A DNA stretch of 64,000 nt from Sindora glabra (lineage: Eukaryota > Streptophyta > Magnoliopsida > Fabales > Fabaceae), in assembly GCA_020226215.1 (NCBI GenBank), contig CM035236.1:47243057-47307056 (forward strand). Reading direction: 5' to 3'. Positions 23,380 to 34,878 of this stretch are shown piece after piece (position 1 is the first letter of the stretch; the number at the start of each line of letters is the position of its first letter). The notes under the pieces were generated by a model. It saw only the letters and a list, made by a program, of their open reading frames with translations, was not told where the DNA came from and did no database searches. The translations under genes and the position numbers were made by a program.

Positions 23380-23745
23380 GGCATGTGGAGGTGACACGTG
23401 GCATAAAAGTAGGGCAGGAAGCATGCGCATGTGACATGTGGCATAAAGTAGTGGGGGTAGGCATGCACAGACTAAACAAGGCAAGGATTAGATAACACGT
23501 GGCATGCATAGACTGACCAAGGTAGAGATTAAATGACACGTGGTGCAAAAGCAATGGGAAAAGGCATGCACAGACTGATTAAGGCAGGGATTAGATGACA
23601 CGTGGTACAAAAATAGTGGGGGAAGGCATGCCTAGATTAATTGATCAGTGTAGGGATTAGATGATATGTGGTGTGTGCATATTGACCAGTTTAGGAATTA
23701 GATGACACGTGGTGCAAACTGACCAGTGCAAGGATTAAACACCCT
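23380..23745 (+). repeat. Minisatellite carrying G-box (CACGTG) motifs
   Basis: Seven copies of a unit with GACACGTGGYRCA start at 23393, 23433, 23494, 23535, 23597, 23663 and 23704. Spacings fall into two classes, about 41 and about 62 bases. The longer unit adds a segment like AGTGGGGGAAGGCATG; both share CAGACTGACCAAGG and GGGATTAGAT. Five copies keep CACGTG intact, and several read ACACGTGGC, the plant G-box/ABRE core. It is far richer in GC than the flanks. Minus-strand open frames across it are low-grade shadows of the repeat. Confidence 0.88.
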
Positions 23746-25241
23746 TGTCATTTGTATAGATTTCATTGGTCAAATGATGAATATGCTCTTCATTAAAGGC
23801 AATGCAAACAACCATGCAACTTATACAGACGACACGTATCATTTGTATTTACCCTCAATATTTAAACTAATGCAGCACCCTTCCCATCCCATTTTTGGCC
23901 ACTTCAACTGTTGTTTTCTCTTCATTCCTTCTTTTGCATATCCTCTGCAAATCATTTTATTTGAATTAATATACATATTATATGATGAAATTATGTAGAA
24001 GTTATTAAAATTTTATTTAGTATAATATGATCAAAATGTATTGTTTAGCTAAAATTCATGTATTTTTAATAACGTAATATTATAAAATATATTTTCTCAG
24101 CAAGGAAACTATTTTCTTTTATAATATGTCCAAATGATAGAGGGTTTTTTAAAATAACTTTGATATAAATATATTATATGTGCATTTTTTTTATTTTGAT
24201 TGTTGAATGACATTTATAAATAGTTGCTATTGTTGCTATTATAATTATCTAATGATATTTATATACTGGTTGATATTAGTGTAGTGATATTTTTATTGCT
24301 TTATTGTATAGATTAGTACAATTAATATCTCCTACAATTTCATATATTTTTTAGATTAGTTGTATTATGAGTTAGGTAGAAAATACATCAGATAGAATTT
24401 ATGTAAAAGTTCACAAAATTAGAAAATAAAAATATAAAATGTCTCATAATACAAAATTTCATGAAACCTTTACAATCATTTAAAAAAATAAATGATGAAA
24501 TTACTTGACAACAAATGCATATAAATTATTAGTTTAACAACTTCCCCTATGTAAAGTACATTCTCTAATTAATAGATAAAATTTTTTGATTTAGTTAAAT
24601 GTAATTTTAATATATTATCAGTATAAAATATATTTTATTATGATAAAATAAATAGAAGATACATTGTGATAATATAAACTAGCATTAAAGTCGTGCTATG
24701 CACAAGCTTCTATTTTTTTAAAAATGAGAATAATAAATATTATATATAAAGAATCATTATAATATTAAGTATAATTACTTATGTTCATACTATAACAACT
24801 ATACACTTAAAGTTAAATATAAGATATTATACCAACACTGATCAATATTAGCATTTAAGTTATAGAAGAAAAAATGGGAAAATATAGAATAAAATAAGGA
24901 AAAAGAAAAGAAACAATGGGTGGGTTATAAAGTAATATAAGAGTAAAGAATAAAATTTAAGTAAATTAAAATTTTCACTTATTAAATTATTATGACAAAA
25001 ATAAAATGTATATTTTATTGTAAATATATTTGTTTAATATAATAATGTTGGAATATAAGTAATGGGATTAAGCATAAACAATTAAAAGAAAGAAAAATAT
25101 GAATTGTATAGAAAAAGGAAGAGAAATAATTAGTAAGATATAAAGTAATATAATTATTTTTAAAGTTAGAATATGAACTTAAAAAAATAAATTAAAATTT
25201 TAAGGTATAGCAAATATTTTTATAATAAAAGAAAATTATAT

Positions 25242-25315
<74 letters not shown>

Positions 25316-25868
25316 TACTTGGCAATATTAACATATGAGATATAAATAATAAAAGGAGTGCATATGAAAAAAATTATAAAAGTATAATGAAATAGATAAA
25401 AAAATTTAAAATAATGCATAAATCATAAAATGATATCAAGAATTCTTTATAATCATCACAAAATGATATTAAAAAATCCTATTCCAAGATCTGGAAGATC
25501 ATATCCAATGTCATTCTTTGTACAAAATTAAGAAGCAAACTACATCCATGTAATTCACAAATTTTACGATGAGAAAAGGCAATTAATATACTATATTTAA
25601 ATATGTTTGCTAAATGTTGTCATTTAATAGTGTAATGTATATGTTCTAGTCATTATCAAGACTACTAGTTTAGAAATCACACCATGTTAAATTTGAAATA
25701 TATTTGCATTATAACCTTAGACCCGTTCAAAGGTCGGTTGATCTTCTTAAATGAACTAACCCCTAAATTGTCTAGAGAATATAGACAATTTGGGATATAT
25801 CCTTTAGTTATTGTGATAACTTTATCTACTCATCATTTCACTCGATTGAAATTTTTTTCATTTCTAAT
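23746..25868. other. CACTA interior upstream of transposase, no gene
   Basis: Isolated subterminal-like words occur at 23740-23760 and 23820-23850 (ACTTATACAGACGACACG), far from the element end. This suggests that the array was once longer or was split by insertions. A long TA microsatellite lies at 25247-25314. The plus-strand frame at 23726-23998 overlaps repeat-derived sequence and has no family motif. Confidence 0.55.
25247..25314. repeat. (TA)n microsatellite
   Basis: More than 30 TA units in the CACTA interior. Confidence 0.95.
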
Positions 25869-25918
25869 GTTCTCTAGGTGTATACTATATTGATGTATAG
25901 TATACACTCCTGGAGAAC
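25869..25918 (+). other. Strong stem-loop upstream of CACTA transposase
   Basis: The arms GTTCTCTAGGTGTATACTATA (25869-25889) and TATAGTATACACTCCTGGAGAAC (25896-25918) pair around the loop TTGATG, with an uninterrupted 12-bp inner stem and a small bulge outside. It lies about 200 bases before the first transposase ATG, where the leader RNA would run. Function unknown: it may be a transcript hairpin or a protein-binding palindrome. Confidence 0.75.
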
Positions 25919-26114
25919 GAGGGGGAGATGTTGCCAAAATTTTATCATTTGTGAAACGTATCATAGATAAGTGAAAACAATAATAGGGGGAATATCCCAA
26001 ATAGGATAAGGCCCTACCTATTAGAAGTGGAGTGATAAGGTAGATTTAGGACACATAACAAATATACACACATAAATTATATGATGACTTATGCCTTTGT
26101 AGGCTAGTTACGTC

Positions 26115-26510
26115 ATGTTTGTTGACAAAAGCTGGATAAACCTACAAGATCAGTTATCTAATGCATACTGGAATGGTGCTAATGCATTTGTGGGCAAAGC
26201 CAGAAACTTTATCGATGACAAGGGGATGGTAAGATGTCCATGCAAGAAGTGTTTGAATGTGTTGTATCAAACATTGGATACCTTGGAGGCACATCTAATA
26301 GGCAATGGATTTGATCCGTCATATATGAACTGGGTCCATCACAGTGAATGGTATATACTTAGGGCCAAGGTTATGCATGGAGCACCTGTACATGATGCTG
26401 ATGAGATGATTGATATCATATATGACTTTCTTGGCCCTCATGCCACTGATGAAGTAAACAATAATGATGGAGTTCAAAATAAGGACACTTTGGGGGGGAA
26501 TATCTCGTAA
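26115..26510 (+). pseudogene. CACTA TnpD: transposase-associated N-terminal domain
   Basis: A 131-codon frame begins MFVDKSWINL and contains GMVRCPCKKCLN, TLEAHLIGNGFDPSYMNW and HHSEWY. This is the cysteine-bearing transposase-associated domain at the start of plant CACTA TnpD proteins, with its CPCxxC motif intact. The ATG at 26115 is the family-like start. The frame ends at 26510, just after a run of seven G residues (26492-26498). The rest of the protein reads on in another frame, so a length change in this G run is the likely break. Confidence 0.9.
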
Positions 26511-28655
26511 ACAAGCCTTTGATGACCTATTTACAGAATTTGAAATAGAATTGTACTCCAGCTGCATAACCTTTTCCTCGTTAAACTTCTTAGTTAAGCT
26601 TATGCATTTAAAGTTACTTCACAAGTGGACAAATAAGTCATTCGACTCCCTACTAAAATTATTAAAGGAGGCACTACCGAAGGATAACAAATTGCCCAGG
26701 TCACATTATAATACAAGAAAATGGCTTAATAAGCTAAGATTGGGGTATAAATCAATTCATACCTGCAAGCATGATTGTGTACTCTTTTGGAGAGAGCATG
26801 CTAAGGATGAGACATATCCAATTTGTAGAGAGAGTCAATGGGTCGACAAAAATGCAAAAGGGAAAAAAGTTCCTCAAAAGGTTTTGCGATATTTTCCATT
26901 GACCTTTAGGTTGAAGCAATTATACGGATCGAGGCATATGACAAAAGATATGACATGGCATCAAATGGGACAATCCACTAAAGATGGGGTTTATGACATC
27001 CTGTTGATAGGGAAGCTTGGCAAGATTTTAACAAAAGGTACCTTAATTTCTCAATAGAGCCAAAGAATGTATGGTTGGGTTTGAGTGCATATGGATTCAA
27101 TCCTTTTGGTGATATGAGTCTGTTATACAGCATATGGCTAGTTGTACTGACCACATATAATTTGCCACCTTAGCTTTGTGTGAAAAAGTCCTTTTTCATA
27201 TTAACGCTACTAATCCCTAGGCCACAATCTCCAAGAAAATACATAGATATCTTCTTAAGAATGCTTGTCGAAGAACTAAATCAATTATAGGAGATTGGAA
27301 TTGAAACCTGAGATGCTATTATAAATAACATGTTTAAGATACGAGTGGCATTAATATAGACCGTAAGCGACTTTCCTGCTTAAAGTAGTTTGTCAAGTTG
27401 AAGCAAATAAAGGTACGAAGCATGTCTTACCTGTAATTAAAACATGTTGTTAATGCAAATTAGAGAAAAAATTACTTATGTCAATTATTGTTAATTCCTT
27501 CCAAGAAGCCATAATTGGTGAAACAATAAAGACTTTGATGGAAAGACTGAAAGGAAAGCCCCTCCGAGAAAGTTTACTGATGACATAACCATAGATCAAT
27601 TAAGTAGAATACGTCAGAGATTGCCTAGAAAACACATGCAATGGGGTGGAGTTAAGCGGAATAGAGGTGTGGATGAACTTAATTGGAGTAAGAAAAGTAT
27701 CTTCTTTAAACTTCTATATTGGCCCACAGTGATCTTGAGATATAACATTGATATGATGCATGTTGAGAAAAACGTGTATGACCACACTCTTGGATATTTA
27801 ACATAAATCAAAAGACATAAACAATGCAAGGCATAACCTAGTCGACATGAATATAAGGTTAAAATTGCACTTATATGAAGAGAAAGGGAGGTGGATGAAA
27901 CCACATCCTAGATACACGCTCAATCAGGATAATCGACATTGATTTTGTTGATTCATTAAAAATGTGAAGTTTCCTGATGGGTTTGCTAGAAGTTTGAGAA
28001 AGAATGTGGTCGACAATGATACCAAAATCAAGAGGTTAAAGTCCCATGACTGTCATGTAATTATGCAATAATTGTTAGCACTTGTAGTATGAGCTTTTCT
28101 ACCAAAAGAGCTAGCACTACCGATTATTGAGTTGTGTAATTACTTCAACCAAATCTATGCAAGAACTCTAAATAAGTAGGATGTGAAGCAAGCTAAGGAA
28201 GATATTGTACTGATCTTGTGCAAACTTGAAAGGATATACTCTTTAGTATTCTTTGACAAAATGGTCTACTTAGTAATGCATTTGGCTGAGGAAGCACTAT
28301 TGGGGGTCCCGTTCATTTTAGGTGGATGTATCTATATGAGAGATATATAAAAAATTTAAAGGACTATGTTAGGAATCGTGCTCAACTTAAAGGTTTCATC
28401 GTTAAAAGGTATGTTATAGATGAGGCATTGACATTTTGTTCCATGTATTTGCAAGAGGTGGAAACAAAATTCAATCAACCTTACCATAACTAGGATATAG
28501 CCAATGTGAGCACAGAAAGGCCATGGTCGATTTTTAAATCTCAATGTCGACCTATTGGTAGAAAGCACATTGTTCATTTAGATAGGAGGGATCGTGATAC
28601 AACAATATGGTATATCCTCAATAACTATCTTGAAATTCAAAAGTATTTAAAGTAA
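26464..28655 (+). pseudogene. CACTA TnpD: tnp2 transposase core and DUF4218 region
   Basis: After the frameshift, KQAFDDLFTEFEIELY leads into LLKEALPKDNKLPRSHYNT, CKHDCVLFWRE, CRESQWV and KVLRYFPLTFRLKQLY (to about 26940). Further pieces are NVWLGLSAYGFNPFGDMS (27070), a cysteine-poor middle, QRLPRKHMQWGG (27615) and YNIDMMHVEKNVYD (27740), all in family order for tnp2. LKSHDCHVIMQ (28040) and VYLVMHLAEEALLG (28265) belong to the following DUF4218-type part, which ends with LTFCSMYLQEVETKFNQPY near 28480. Stops and shifts occur about every 100-300 bases. The enzyme would cut and paste CACTA ends in the nucleus; this copy cannot. Confidence 0.9.
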
Positions 28656-28889
28656 GTCCTTCAAATTATTTTTTATTTCATCCAATTCATTCCATTTCCT
28701 AATGAGCCTTTTTTATAATGTAATGAACATAAACAACAATTATAAGCAAGTGATTGTCAAAATATTGAATATTTGCAAAGAACCTAATTTCCTTCGTGAT
28801 TTTACTTGAAGGTAATTCTTTATCATTCTTGTTACAACCTAATGCTACATAATTTTATTTTATACTTGTGTCATTGTTGTTCACTTTAA

Positions 28890-29690
28890 AAAATTATATA
28901 GATTTACCACATTCACAAGAGTAGATCCCTTGAGGCAACTAATGAGCTATTGTCCTTAGCTTCTGGACTAGGCTTTATAGTTATGTCGTGTTCAATGTGT
29001 GTGGTAAATGAATTTCATTTCATAACAGCTTCTCGAGATGCAAAGCACAAAATGCAAAACAGTGGGGTTTCTGTGTTTGGAATAAAAAATAACACATTTT
29101 ATGGTATTTTAGAAGAAGTCATAGAGTTAAGTTACTATATAACTATTTTATGACTTTCTTTAAATGTAAATAGTATGACACTGACCATAAAAAAAAAATT
29201 ATCATAGATAAAAATATAACAAGCATTTATATCAGTACTTAGTGATATAGAGATAATCCGTATATACTTGCATCTCAAGCATGACAAATTTTTTACATTG
29301 AAAATCCTCTTAATGAACTAAACTGCTGAGTTATAAATAATGTGGTGCATCGTGATGTATGGGATGTTCCTGACAATGATAATATTAGTGCCAATGGTGT
29401 ATCCTATTTGTAGGATGATAACTCTTCAAACTTTATCCTTACAGTAGATCTTGGAGATTTTACCTTGATTACCTTGCAAGATCAAAACCATGACCCTCAT
29501 TTTATTTCATTTTCTAGAAATGTTTCAGTTACTTTACAGATGTTTGACAATTTTATAAATGATGATGATGATATAGAAGATTAAATCGTTGGGAATTATA
29601 TAGAAGAGGAGACTTTGGAGTTTAACGATAATGACTCAAGTGATGAAGAAGATAATGACCTTACAAAATTCACTAACAATGAATCTAATT
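28890..29690 (+). pseudogene. CACTA TnpD: DUF4216-type C-terminal exon
   Basis: An AT-rich, intron-like gap separates this block from the tnp2 core. The open stretch 28950-29153 reads VVNEFHFITASRDAKHKMQ, SGVSVFG and TFYGILEEVIELSYY, the DUF4216 pattern found near the C-terminus of plant CACTA transposases. Pieces of the following family motif (QIFYIENPLNEL, then VVHRDVWDVPDND near 29345) are also seen. An acidic tail (EDDDD-like near 29560-29680) ends the gene. Frames are broken. Confidence 0.82.
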
Positions 29691-30109
29691 AGGATTAGGA
29701 CTTTTTGGTTTCCCAAGTAGTTATTGGGTATTATATTTTGATAATTTTGGATTTTGTAGTAAGCATCATTTGTAACCAGTTACACTAATTATTATTGAAC
29801 AACTCATTTTGTACGTGCAACTGTAATTTATTGTGGAAGGATGAATTATTTTGTGTATCATAAGTATTACTTACTTATAGAAGATAATAACTATTATATG
29901 TATTTGATTATGTGTAACAATGCTTGATAATCATGGCTGATGTTATGTCACACTGCCAGGGATGAGACGGTGGACATGATCCATTACTAGACCCCATTCA
30001 TATCCCTTTCCAATGTGAGATATGTGAAATCAATTATAGTAAAGTATTTTACTTTATATTTTTTTATACAAATTTATGTTCTTAACAAAGTTTTATGTTT
30101 GAAAGCTGC

Positions 30110-31690
30110 ATCGGGTTGATTGCATCATAGCAAATCAAGGTCTTTAGCCCTCTATAAAAAAATACAAAAGAATAATGGAAGGCCTGTGCTTGTTTACTTT
30201 GATAAGACGAGTACATGATAGGCAATTGGTCCAAATTCAAAGCATTTTGCATGTGACATAGAAGTGCTGGTTAGGCAACATTGTGAAGCCTTCCATAAAA
30301 ATTGGAGGCAAGTGCTTGAGGAGCAGTAAGAATGTGTTATGTAGGGAGTTTGTGTGAGTACTGTGACAAATTTTTGATATTATTTTTTTTAAATTAAGAT
30401 TGATAGAAATAATAATAAAAAATACTTTCACATATTCCAATGTAGTCCCACTTTGAATTTGTGAATGTTGAGCCTGAGGAGTAGGGATGCGTTATTATAG
30501 GTATCCGACAGACAACAGTCGATTGATACAAAGATTGGAAGTCTGTGCTCTACTAGCATTTCTTAGAACATAACGGTTAATACAACGTTCGTGATCTCAG
30601 CAGTGTGAGGCAAGCTTATCCCACTGATATTTCAATAAATTATTAGGATATGTTATTTGCATATTTTGACAGTGACGAGTATAAGGTAAAGTATAATTAG
30701 TTATTTGCCTTTTTTGACATTCAATTTGTTTTTCTTCTAATTAAAAATATTTTGGTTTAAATATGTAGGAGTTATCTAGAAAAAATTCAGAGAATAGGTC
30801 AAAAAAGTTGTATAATGATTGCCATGGATCAAAGTCTATTGCGATGGCATGGCATGATAAGGTATATTCAGATTTCTACATGGTGCTATTATCCAAAGTC
30901 TTACTAATTGTTAATATCATGTTTTGAAATTGATATAGAGAAATAAGGACACAGGTGAATGGTAGCTGGTGGGAGAGAATTTTCGTGAGCGTCATACATA
31001 TCATACAGGAGAGTGGGTGCATCCAAATGTTCAGATTGCTTAAGTAAATAATTACTTTTTGATTAAATAATTTTTCTTACTACATAAAATTTTTTTCATT
31101 GATATTATATTTTTATGTTTTAAAAATTAAGGCCAAGATGTTGGAATTGGTCACCAATCAATCTTCATAGTCTAGTGCTTCCTCTAGTAGGTTTGCCGAG
31201 TGTTGATGAGTCTGCTATTGTTGATGAGGTGTTTGGCACTGGTTGAGGGCATAGAAAGGTAATTGGTCATGTGCTTGCTATGACGCCATATGGTACCAGT
31301 AGCGCCAGTTCATCCACTACAACATTTCCTCCGAGGCCACACTAAAATGTAACATTTATAGAGGAGATGCAAACCTATGTCATTATGACTCAAAAGGCTT
31401 TAGTTGATGCAGATGAGCCTATTCGTTATCATGAGAAATGGAAATAGAAGAACCATACTCTCCTTGAGGGTATGCATATTACTTTATAGTCTTTGGGATT
31501 TTCTCTCCCTCTACTCGAGGTACCATTTCCTCTTCTGAGAAGAATGCCTCAACTAAAAGTACTATCCAAATTGGATTTTGAGATGCCTTTTAGCTCCTCA
31601 GTAGTAGCGACCCCCGCCCTAATCCTAGCCACAATTGTGCCTATCTCCATCTCCACCTCTACCCCACCCCTGACATCTACCTTCAGATGA
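30110..31690 (+). pseudogene. CACTA TnpA-like gene (Transposase_24 family)
   Basis: Shortly after TnpD, fragments fit the plant Ptta/En/Spm (Transposase_24) pattern: GRPVLVYFDKTST and AIGPNSKHFACDIEVL (30180-30260), AFHKNWRQVLEEQ (30290), YKDWKSVLY (30520), then ELSRKNSENRSKKLYNDCHG and SKSIAMAWHDK (30770-30860), NFRERHTYHTGEWVHPNVQI (30980) and VIGHVLAMTPYGTSS (31260). The open stretch 31493-31690 is a Ser/Thr/Pro-rich tail. Intervening AT-rich segments look like introns. In En/Spm the TnpA protein binds the subterminal repeats. Stops make this copy non-functional. Confidence 0.83.
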
Positions 31691-32079
31691 TGGAGAGGAC
31701 AGTGACGATTATGGTAGTGAGGATTGTTATTTTAGATAGTTTGTATCGTATAAATTTAATTTGATGCTTTATAGTATGTATGTATGTGACTTACTTACTT
31801 ACTTACTTTATTATATATTCTTTAGAGTTAGTGTATATTTCATTTCTTTTTATAATTACAATTAATTGTGTTAAATAATTTTTAACTCCACCAAATTAAA
31901 AAAAATTATTATCATTTTATTTTATTTATATATAAATAACTAAGCATGAATATAAATGTAAAAAAATAATGAATATAAATATAAAAAATAAATAAATAAT
32001 TATGATATGTAAAAAAATCATAAATCCTTATATAATTTTATTTTATTTTATTTAAAATAACATATACAAATAACAAGGG
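31691..32079. other. CACTA 3' untranslated interior
   Basis: AT-rich, with a short (TTAC)n run at about 31786-31809. No gene seen. Confidence 0.6.
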
Positions 32080-32793
32080 TTATATAGACAATAATTATTG
32101 TCCATGTAGATAGGACTTATACAAATGACAAAAGATATACAAATCACAAAGTCGTTTATGTAGGTTAGACCTATACAGACGATAAGTGTTATACAAACCA
32201 TAAGGCCTTTTGTAGAGGTTGGACCTATACAGATGATAATAGCTATATAAACCATGAGGTCGTTTGTGTAGGTTGGATCTACACAGACGACAAAGGCTAT
32301 ACAGGCCACAAAGTCGTCTAAATAGGTTGAACCTATACAGATGATAAGATCTATACAAACCACAAGTCATTTATGTAGGTTGGACCTATATAGACGACAA
32401 AGGCTATACAGAATACATAGTTGTCTGTGTAGGTCAGACCTATACAAATAACATAGGTATACAGACTACAAAGTTGTTTGTATAGGTTTGACTTACACAG
32501 ATGACTTTGTATTCTGTATAGACCTTATTGTCTGTATAAGTCCAACCTACACAAACGACATTATTGTCTACATAGCTATTAGGTTTACCTACATAGACGA
32601 CATGTGTTGTCTGTATAGGTTCAGGCTATATAGGCGATCGAAAAAAATATCGTCTTTATAGGATACAATAGGTACAATTTTATACAGACGACTTAATACA
32701 GACGATAATGTCATCTATAATAGATATATAAATGACAAGTTTAGTCTATGCAGATAACTTTTGTAGTCTATATAGTAATTTTTTTTTGTAGTG
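32080..32793. repeat. CACTA right subterminal array and terminal inverted repeat
   Basis: About a dozen units near 55-60 bases repeat words such as CCTATACAGACGAC, AAAGGCTATACAGACCAC and AAGTCGTTTGTGTAGGTT. They turn into inverted orientation after about 32500. The terminal bases are GTAGTG. Open frames on the minus strand (32052-32370) are artefacts of this periodic sequence. Presumed TnpA-binding array. Confidence 0.9.
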
Positions 32794-32796
32794 AGT

Positions 32797-33144
32797 GTTG
32801 AGAATAGTTCAAGGAAGTTGGTCAACATGGGTTAAGTTTTTCACGTAGGAAAGAATCGAAAGATGTTAAATTACGCACAACTATTTGAGAACTAGTAAGG
32901 ATCCTAGTGGAAGCTAGTGAGAAGTGAACTTTGTGGAATTTTTTGAATGGGAGGAATACATAAATAATTTGGGATGTATAGGATTAAATGAATGAAGTCA
33001 TGGACATGATCGAGTAGTATTTTCAGCGCTACCTATAGCTATAGTTAGGATATCCTATATATGAGAAGAGAAAAAAAAAATTTATCGGTCCCTTTGCCAA
33101 GTCCCTTTAAGAATTTGAAGTAGAATTTTTTTAGGGAGAGGGTT
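32797..33144 (+). other. Region between CACTA end and LTR-like sequence
   Basis: No coding frame recognised. It ends in TTTTTTTAGGGAGAGGGTT (to 33144), which looks like the polypurine tract that precedes a 3' LTR. If so, this is the last internal stretch of a gypsy element into which the CACTA inserted. Confidence 0.4.
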
Positions 33145-34873
33145 TGTAATACCCAATTTTTTTAAATAATTTCCAATTCCATAGACTTTTACTTATAAAA
33201 TTTGAAATTAAAATTTACATTGAAAATTTATCTTGAAGAGTTTTAGTATAATTATTCTTTGAAAGGTAATAATTTTATTTCCAATGTCTTATCGTATTAA
33301 ATTATTTTAGTAGTTATAGTAAGAAGGACAAATAAATTATTATTTTTATTTGAATATTTTAATGTGTTAATTCCTTAACTATTTAGTAATTATTTAGCTT
33401 ATTTTATGACATAATTCATGTCTCAAGTATATTTAATTATTATTAAAGATTCATTTAAGTGGATTTTATAATTTTGAAAATATTTTTACTTTATTTTTAT
33501 TACACTATATATTTAATGTTTATTACTTATGTGAACTAAGAATTTTTTAAAAAACTTAAATTATACTAAATTAAATACACACTTTTTACATTCAAATTTC
33601 ATTTTTTCTTCTCACTACTTACTTCCCCAATTTTCCATTCTCTCTCTCTCTCCCCCCCCCCCTCTGTCTCTCTCTGACCGACTCTATGTATTTTTTTCCC
33701 TTTTTTTTCTCCTCACCTCCTTTTCCTCACAAATGCCTCCTACTCCCCTGCTTCTCTAGATATTTCTTCTTGCATTGGAACCTCACTTTTCTCCCTCTCT
33801 TTGGACTAGCGTTCATTTCTCAAATTTTCTCTTCATTCCCATACAATTGCACATTTTCTAATTCCCAAAACGTAGCTACATTGCTTCAGAACCAGAAGCA
33901 CGCTAGCGAGTATTTGAATGGTAGATCAATGCCGTAACGACGTCGCTTGGCGGGGTGGTGGCTCAAAACTTGTAAATCGCATTCTGGGAGATGTTTCTTC
34001 TTCCTTTCGAGTTTCATTTAAGCTCCAAAATCGTTTTATTTCATCCCATTTTGTCTTAATATCATTTCTTGAAAATTATAGCCCATCTGAGCTCTTAAAC
34101 ATTGCAGCGAGTTGTTGCTATTTTGCGGATGAAAATCAGTCATTTTTAAAGTATTTTCTGCTCCTGCTTCAAGTCTAAATCATCGGCTTTAATTTTTTGT
34201 TAGTGGGTAAGTTAGTTGGGGCTATTTTTGTCGCTTAGGAGGTTCAATGATGTGCAAAAGTGTAGCTGAGCTTTCGATTTGTTTCAACTTAAACTAAATC
34301 CTATTTTATTACACCCAATGATTTATTTTATCATATTTTGAACTTTGTATAGTGGTAATGTCTGGATAATGATTTAGGGGCTCGAATTTTCTACTTTAGG
34401 ACTGTTTAAGGTCTGTCATCTACGGTTGACCCGTGAAGCACTGAATTAATCATATTTTCAGAAAAGATTATGATACATTATTGTATTACAAGTATATTGA
34501 TATATTATTAAATTTGATTGTATATTAAATTTATTTTTTTAATGTTAAATTTGACATATATAATAACATATTAATAATTAAATTTAATGATATATCAATA
34601 TATTATTGTATTAATAATGTATTATAATTATTTCCTTTTTGATTTAATTTTGATACATATAAGGATGAATTTCTAGAAGTCCAAAATTTGAGGGTATCCC
34701 TATTTTGGGAAGCATATGAAAGACCTTTTGTGTAGAGTAATAAAAAAGAGTTTGAATGGATATCGAAACTCCTAGGATTCTGAATTTGACCGTGAATATA
34801 TTCCTAATATATCTTCTTACTTTACATGTTTTCTTTACTATTTCATATTTTTATATATGATTGTACGTAAGGC
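33145..34873 (+). repeat. Probable gypsy-type LTR (3' LTR or fragment)
   Basis: It begins TGTAATACCCAATTTT directly after a polypurine-like tract, the start typical of long LTRs of chromovirus-type elements. A CT/C-rich initiator-like segment (33635-33720) and a GC-richer stretch (33880-34000) resemble the promoter/leader part of such LTRs. Open frames at 33686-33937 and 33918-34178 have no family motif and are probably LTR leader. The right end is not defined; copia B inserted at 34874-34878, and any continuation beyond 41540 was not recognised. Confidence 0.5.
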
Positions 34874-34878
34874 AAAAG

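Larger units (their letters stand above)
19927..32793 (+). mobile_element. CACTA (En/Spm-type) DNA transposon, full length, defective
   Basis: The element begins CACTACGACAATTTAG and ends TTTTTTTTTGTAGTG, with the trinucleotide AGT on both sides (19924-19926 and 32794-32796), the 3-bp duplication typical of CACTA elements. Both ends carry arrays of short subterminal repeats in direct and inverted orientation. Two coding blocks on the plus strand encode a TnpD/tnp2-type transposase (26115 to about 29690) and a TnpA-type subterminal-binding protein (about 30110-31690). Both have stops and frameshifts, so the copy is not autonomous, although its ends look intact enough to be recognised. About 5.5 kb of AT-rich filler lies between the left array and the first gene, and holds a SINE-like piece and a minisatellite. 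Confidence 0.92.

Noticed and set aside
23170..23554. Minus-strand open frames in the GC-rich tract
   Set aside because: They are shadows of the G-box minisatellite and have no domain.
24664..24705. CTAGCATTAAAGTCGTGC with TGCAC as an element terminus
   Set aside because: It resembles common repeat ends, but I found no partner end or flanking duplication.
32052..32370. Open minus-strand frames with periodic LYRSNL-type translation
   Set aside because: They are the translated subterminal repeats of the CACTA element, not a protein.
33686..34178. Two overlapping plus-strand frames after a CT-rich tract
   Set aside because: They resemble LTR leader sequence; no family motif, and the frames overlap out of register.
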